From contig NZ_NSGG01000005.1 of NCBI RefSeq assembly GCF_002295065.1, forward strand, positions 310,001 to 374,000: a stretch of DNA of 64,000 bases. Reading direction: 5' to 3'. How positions within the stretch are numbered: position 1 is the stretch's first letter; each line of letters starts with the position of its first letter. Of this stretch, positions 61,480 to 64,000 are shown in pieces. The DNA comes from Mesorhizobium sp. WSM3859 (GTDB lineage Bacteria; Pseudomonadota; Alphaproteobacteria; Rhizobiales; Rhizobiaceae). The position numbers were made by a program, and so were the translations under genes. The notes beneath the pieces were generated by a model. That model saw nothing but the letters and a program-made list of their open reading frames with translations, was not told where the DNA came from and did no database searches.

Positions 61480-62571
61480 ATGATCAAAGCGCATCCCCTG
61501 CATGGCCCGAACAGACTGAAGCTTGGCGTGTTCTCGACCAATGCGGATGGCGGCCTCGCCATCACCGATGTGCCGGAGCGCTGGACGGCGAGCTGGCAGG
61601 ACAATCTGACGGCGGCGCAGATCGCCGACCGAGCCGGGCTGGAGTTCATGCTGCCGATCGCGCGCTGGCGCGGCTTCGGCGGCCGCAACAAGGTGCGCGA
61701 ATTCTCGTTCGAAACCTTTACCTGGGCGGCAGCCCTTGCCGCGGCCACGGAGCAGATCGGCCTGTTCATGACCGTGCACGTGCCGCTGGTCCACCCGCTC
61801 TACGCCGCCAAGGCGCTGGCGACGGTCGACCATATCAGCCAGGGCCGCGCGGGGCTCAACATCGTCTGCGGCTGGAACCCGAAGGAATTCGGCATGTTCG
61901 GCACGCCGCTGGTCGAGAAGGGGTACGACCAGGCGGCGGAATGGATCGAGATCCTGGAGCGGCTTTACGCGTCGAGCGAGCCGCTCGATTACGAGGGCGC
62001 CTACTATCGCCTGAAGGAGGCGGTGAGCCGGCCGGCCAGCCTGCAACTGCCGCGCCCGGTGACCATGAACGCCGCTTTCGGCGGCCCGGGCCGTGATTTC
62101 GCCGCCGCCAGATGCGATTATCTGTTCACGACCTTCTCGGAGATGAGTGACGCCGGCAAGCATGTCGCCGATATCGGCGAACGCGCCGCCAAGGCGGGCC
62201 GCGATGTCGGTGTTTACACGGTGGCGCATGTGGTGTGCCGCCCGACGATGGAGGAAGCGCAGGCTTATTACACGCGCTATGCCGTCACCATGGCCGATCA
62301 CGAAGCGGTCGACGCGCATATGGCCGGCAAGAAGGAATTCTCGCAGTCGCACGACCCACATGCCTATGACCGCTACCGCCAGCGCTTCGCCGGCGGCGCC
62401 GGAACCTATCCGCTGATCGGCACCCCCGAGACGATCGCCGCCGACATGGCTGCCATCGCCAGCCATGGCTATCAGGGCATCGCTTTGTCCTTCGTCAACT
62501 ACACGCAGGAACTGCCCTATTTCTGCGACCACGTTCTGCCGCTGCTCAAGCAGGCAGGGCTGCGTAGCTGA
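61480..62571 (+). CDS. LLM-class flavin-dependent monooxygenase
   Basis: A 363-residue bacterial-luciferase-like monooxygenase of the SsuD/RutA/dimethylsulfone group: LPIARWRGFGG, LFMTVHVPLVHPLYAAKALATVDHISQGRAGLNIVCGW, and a C-terminal GTPETIAADMAAIASHGYQGIALSF. The size and pattern match alkanesulfonate and pyrimidine (RutA) monooxygenases. They need reduced FMN from a separate reductase, none of which is visible here. ATG at 61480 (MIKAHPLHGPNRLKLGVF) is preferred to a GTG at 61453. It ends exactly where the convergent RidA gene ends. The substrate is unknown. Confidence 0.88.
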   Translation: MIKAHPLHGPNRLKLGVFSTNADGGLAITDVPERWTASWQDNLTAAQIADRAGLEFMLPIARWRGFGGRNKVREFSFETFTWAAALAAATEQIGLFMTVHVPLVHPLYAAKALATVDHISQGRAGLNIVCGWNPKEFGMFGTPLVEKGYDQAAEWIEILERLYASSEPLDYEGAYYRLKEAVSRPASLQLPRPVTMNAAFGGPGRDFAAARCDYLFTTFSEMSDAGKHVADIGERAAKAGRDVGVYTVAHVVCRPTMEEAQAYYTRYAVTMADHEAVDAHMAGKKEFSQSHDPHAYDRYRQRFAGGAGTYPLIGTPETIAADMAAIASHGYQGIALSFVNYTQELPYFCDHVLPLLKQAGLRS

Positions 62572-62967
62572 TTATTCCGGAATGACCGCCGTCGCCTGGA
62601 TCTCCACCTTGGCGCGGTCCTCGACCAGCGCCACCACCTGCATGGCCGCCATCGCCGGAAAGTGCCGGCCGATCACGTCGCGATAGGCCTCGCCTATGCC
62701 TTTGAGGTTGCCGACATATTCGGCCTTGTCGGTGAAATACCAGGTCATCGAGGTGATGTGCTGTGGCTCGCCGCCGGCCTCGGCCAGAACGGCGACGATA
62801 TTGGCGAGCGTCTGGCGCACCTGGCCGACGAAGTCGTCGGTCTCGAATTTGCATTCGGCATTCCAGCCGACCTGGCCGCCGATAAAGACAAGCCGGCCAC
62901 GCGCGGCGACGCCATTGGCGTAGCCGACCGGTTTGGCCCAGCCCTCTGGCTGCAGGATGGTGTGCAT
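62572..62967 (-). CDS. RidA/YjgF family protein
   Basis: A 131-residue RidA-superfamily protein with GRLVFIGGQVGWNAEC, a QVRQTLANIVAVLAEAGG helix and VEIQATAVIPE at the end. RidA proteins hydrolyse reactive enamine/imine intermediates from PLP enzymes; other subfamilies (RutC-like) act with flavin monooxygenases. The last position is E-T-A-V-I-P rather than the RidA Arg-containing EIEAVA pattern, so it belongs to another subfamily. ATG at 62967 with GGGGAGG upstream. Confidence 0.9.
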   Translation of the reverse strand: MHTILQPEGWAKPVGYANGVAARGRLVFIGGQVGWNAECKFETDDFVGQVRQTLANIVAVLAEAGGEPQHITSMTWYFTDKAEYVGNLKGIGEAYRDVIGRHFPAMAAMQVVALVEDRAKVEIQATAVIPE

Positions 62968-63039
62968 GTCTAGCCTCCCCAAAAACAGACAACGCCTGCA
63001 ATGATGGCGTTCGAAAAACTCACAGGACCCGCCGGCAGC

Positions 63040-64000
63040 TCAAGCCGCTCCCATCACCTGCCGGGCAATGACCACCTTCTGCACGTCGGAGGCGCCCTCA
63101 TAGATGCGCAGCGCCCTTATTTCGCGATAGAGGCTCTCGATGATATGGCCCTTGCGCACGCCGTCGCCGCCATGCAACTGCACGGCCTTGTCGATCACCT
63201 CCTGCGCCTTGTCGGTGGCGAACAGCTTCGCCATAGCCGCTTCGCGCGTGACGCGGGCGGCGCCCATGTCCTTGGTCCAGGCGGCGCGGTAGATGAGCAG
63301 CGCGGCGGCGTCGACATCGAGCGCCATGTCGGCGATGTGACCCTGCACCATCTGCAGCTCTGCCATCGGCGCGCCGAACAGTTTGCGCTCGGCGGCGCGC
63401 CTGACGCTCTCGTCCAGCGCGCGCCGCGCGAAGCCAAGCGCCGCCGCGCCCACGGTCGAGCGGAAGACATCGAGCACCGACATGGCGATGCGGAAACCGT
63501 CGCCGGGCTTGCCGATCATGGCGGAAGCCGGGATGCGGACATTGTCGAAAGAGAGCCGCGCCAGCGGGTGGGGGGCAATGACCTCGAGCCGCTCGGCGAT
63601 GCCGAGGCCACTCGTGTCGGCCGGCACGATGAAAGCGGAAATCCCCTTGGCGCCCGGCACCTCGCCAGTGCGGGCGAACACGACATAGAGGTCGGCGATG
63701 CCGCCATTGGAGATCCAGGTCTTTTCGCCGGAAAGCACATAGTCGTCGCCGTCGCGGACAGCCGTCATCTCCATGTTGGCGACGTCCGATCCTGAGCGTG
63801 GCTCGGAGAGCGCGAAGGCCGAGATCGCCTCGCCCGCCCGCGTCTTCACAAGCCAGCGCTGCTGGTCCGGCGTCCCGAACAGCGAGATCGCGCCAGTGCC
63901 CAGCCCCTGCATGGCGAAGGCGAAATCGGCGAGCCCGTCATGGCGGGCGAGTGTTTCGCGCGTGATGCAGAGCGTGCGCACATCGAGCGGCCCGGGATTG
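63040..64000 (-). CDS. Acyl-CoA dehydrogenase, N-terminus outside window
   Basis: About 320 residues of an acyl-CoA dehydrogenase. The frame continues open past base 64000, so the first 60-70 residues are missing. [37 protein letters not shown] is the FAD/substrate domain, [25 protein letters not shown] the C-terminal helix bundle, and [40 protein letters not shown] the C-terminal FAD-contact region. The usual base position reads YEGASD, with Glu. It follows the same direction as RidA. Confidence 0.93.
   Translation of the reverse strand, partial: NPGPLDVRTLCITRETLARHDGLADFAFAMQGLGTGAISLFGTPDQQRWLVKTRAGEAISAFALSEPRSGSDVANMEMTAVRDGDDYVLSGEKTWISNGGIADLYVVFARTGEVPGAKGISAFIVPADTSGLGIAERLEVIAPHPLARLSFDNVRIPASAMIGKPGDGFRIAMSVLDVFRSTVGAAALGFARRALDESVRRAAERKLFGAPMAELQMVQGHIADMALDVDAAALLIYRAAWTKDMGAARVTREAAMAKLFATDKAQEVIDKAVQLHGGDGVRKGHIIESLYREIRALRIYEGASDVQKVVIARQVMGAA

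Noticed and set aside
1..64000. Prophage, genomic island or IS element
   Set aside because: No integrase, transposase, tRNA-flanked repeats or sharp composition change was seen. The AT-richer patches are intergenic promoters.

Overview
The window is high-GC chromosomal DNA from an alphaproteobacterium of the order Hyphomicrobiales. Mesorhizobium or a close relative is the best guess. The guess rests on protein style (YdcSTUV/PatD, FdsGBACD, XylD-type dehydratase, DUF47-PiT pair), on frequent GTG/TTG starts with good Shine-Dalgarno sequences, and on many rhizobial-type intergenic palindromes. I saw no rRNA, tRNA, CRISPR array, transposase, integrase or phage gene. The content is metabolic and transport genes in short operons, mostly ordinary chromosome.

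Layout. 1-8400: the C-terminal part of peptide chain release factor 3, a PhnB-like VOC protein, dihydroxyacid dehydratase (ilvD), an exporter-type ABC protein, a cytosine-deaminase-like amidohydrolase and an EamA-type transporter. 8500-16100: a DUF805 membrane protein, two choline-kinase-like phosphotransferases, a small methyltransferase, a dimethylglycine/sarcosine dehydrogenase-type flavoprotein whose start codon overlaps the stop of one kinase, and DeoR- and LysR-type regulators. 16200-23170: a methyltransferase, then a putrescine-type ABC importer (ydcSTUV) followed by gamma-aminobutyraldehyde dehydrogenase (patD), the same set as E. coli ydcSTUV-patD. 23278-27385: a minus-strand group of a BBE-type flavin oxidase, two small alpha+beta proteins and an unusual hydrolase/cyclase-like/LuxR fusion. 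27528-34686: the complete NAD-dependent molybdenum formate dehydrogenase operon (fdsG-fdsB-fdsA-fdhD-fdsD) with its LysR regulator and an OxyR-type palindrome in front of it.

34846-41312: phosphate regulator/transporter pair (DUF47-PiT), VOC protein, Mrp/ApbC Fe-S carrier, CoxG-like protein, D-xylonate-type dehydratase and a small hypothetical. 41463-44772: a trimethylamine-methyltransferase-family protein without pyrrolysine, and a MocR regulator. 45194-50219: pgi, a HAD phosphatase, a methyltransferase and an acyl-CoA synthetase with an Ala/Lys/Pro-rich N-terminal tail. 50671-55912: a complete dipeptide/oligopeptide ABC importer (dppABCDF). 56157-64000: a class V PLP enzyme lacking the desulfurase cysteine, an amino-acid ABC permease and binding protein without a local ATPase, a class I aminotransferase, an HpcH/HpaI aldolase, a luciferase-like flavin monooxygenase, a RidA protein and an acyl-CoA dehydrogenase cut by the window end. 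This last group looks like an uncharacterised amine or amino-acid degradation locus.

The genes together suit a soil heterotroph that scavenges polyamines, peptides, amino acids, methylated amines, pyrimidines and sugar acids, and draws NADH from formate released by one-carbon metabolism. The points most worth a second look are: the kinase/dimethylglycine-dehydrogenase operon with a terminator-like hairpin in its leader; the triple-domain LuxR protein and its tailoring-like neighbours; the PLP/aldolase/monooxygenase locus; the MttB-like gene; and several dense palindrome or heptamer-repeat arrays between genes.
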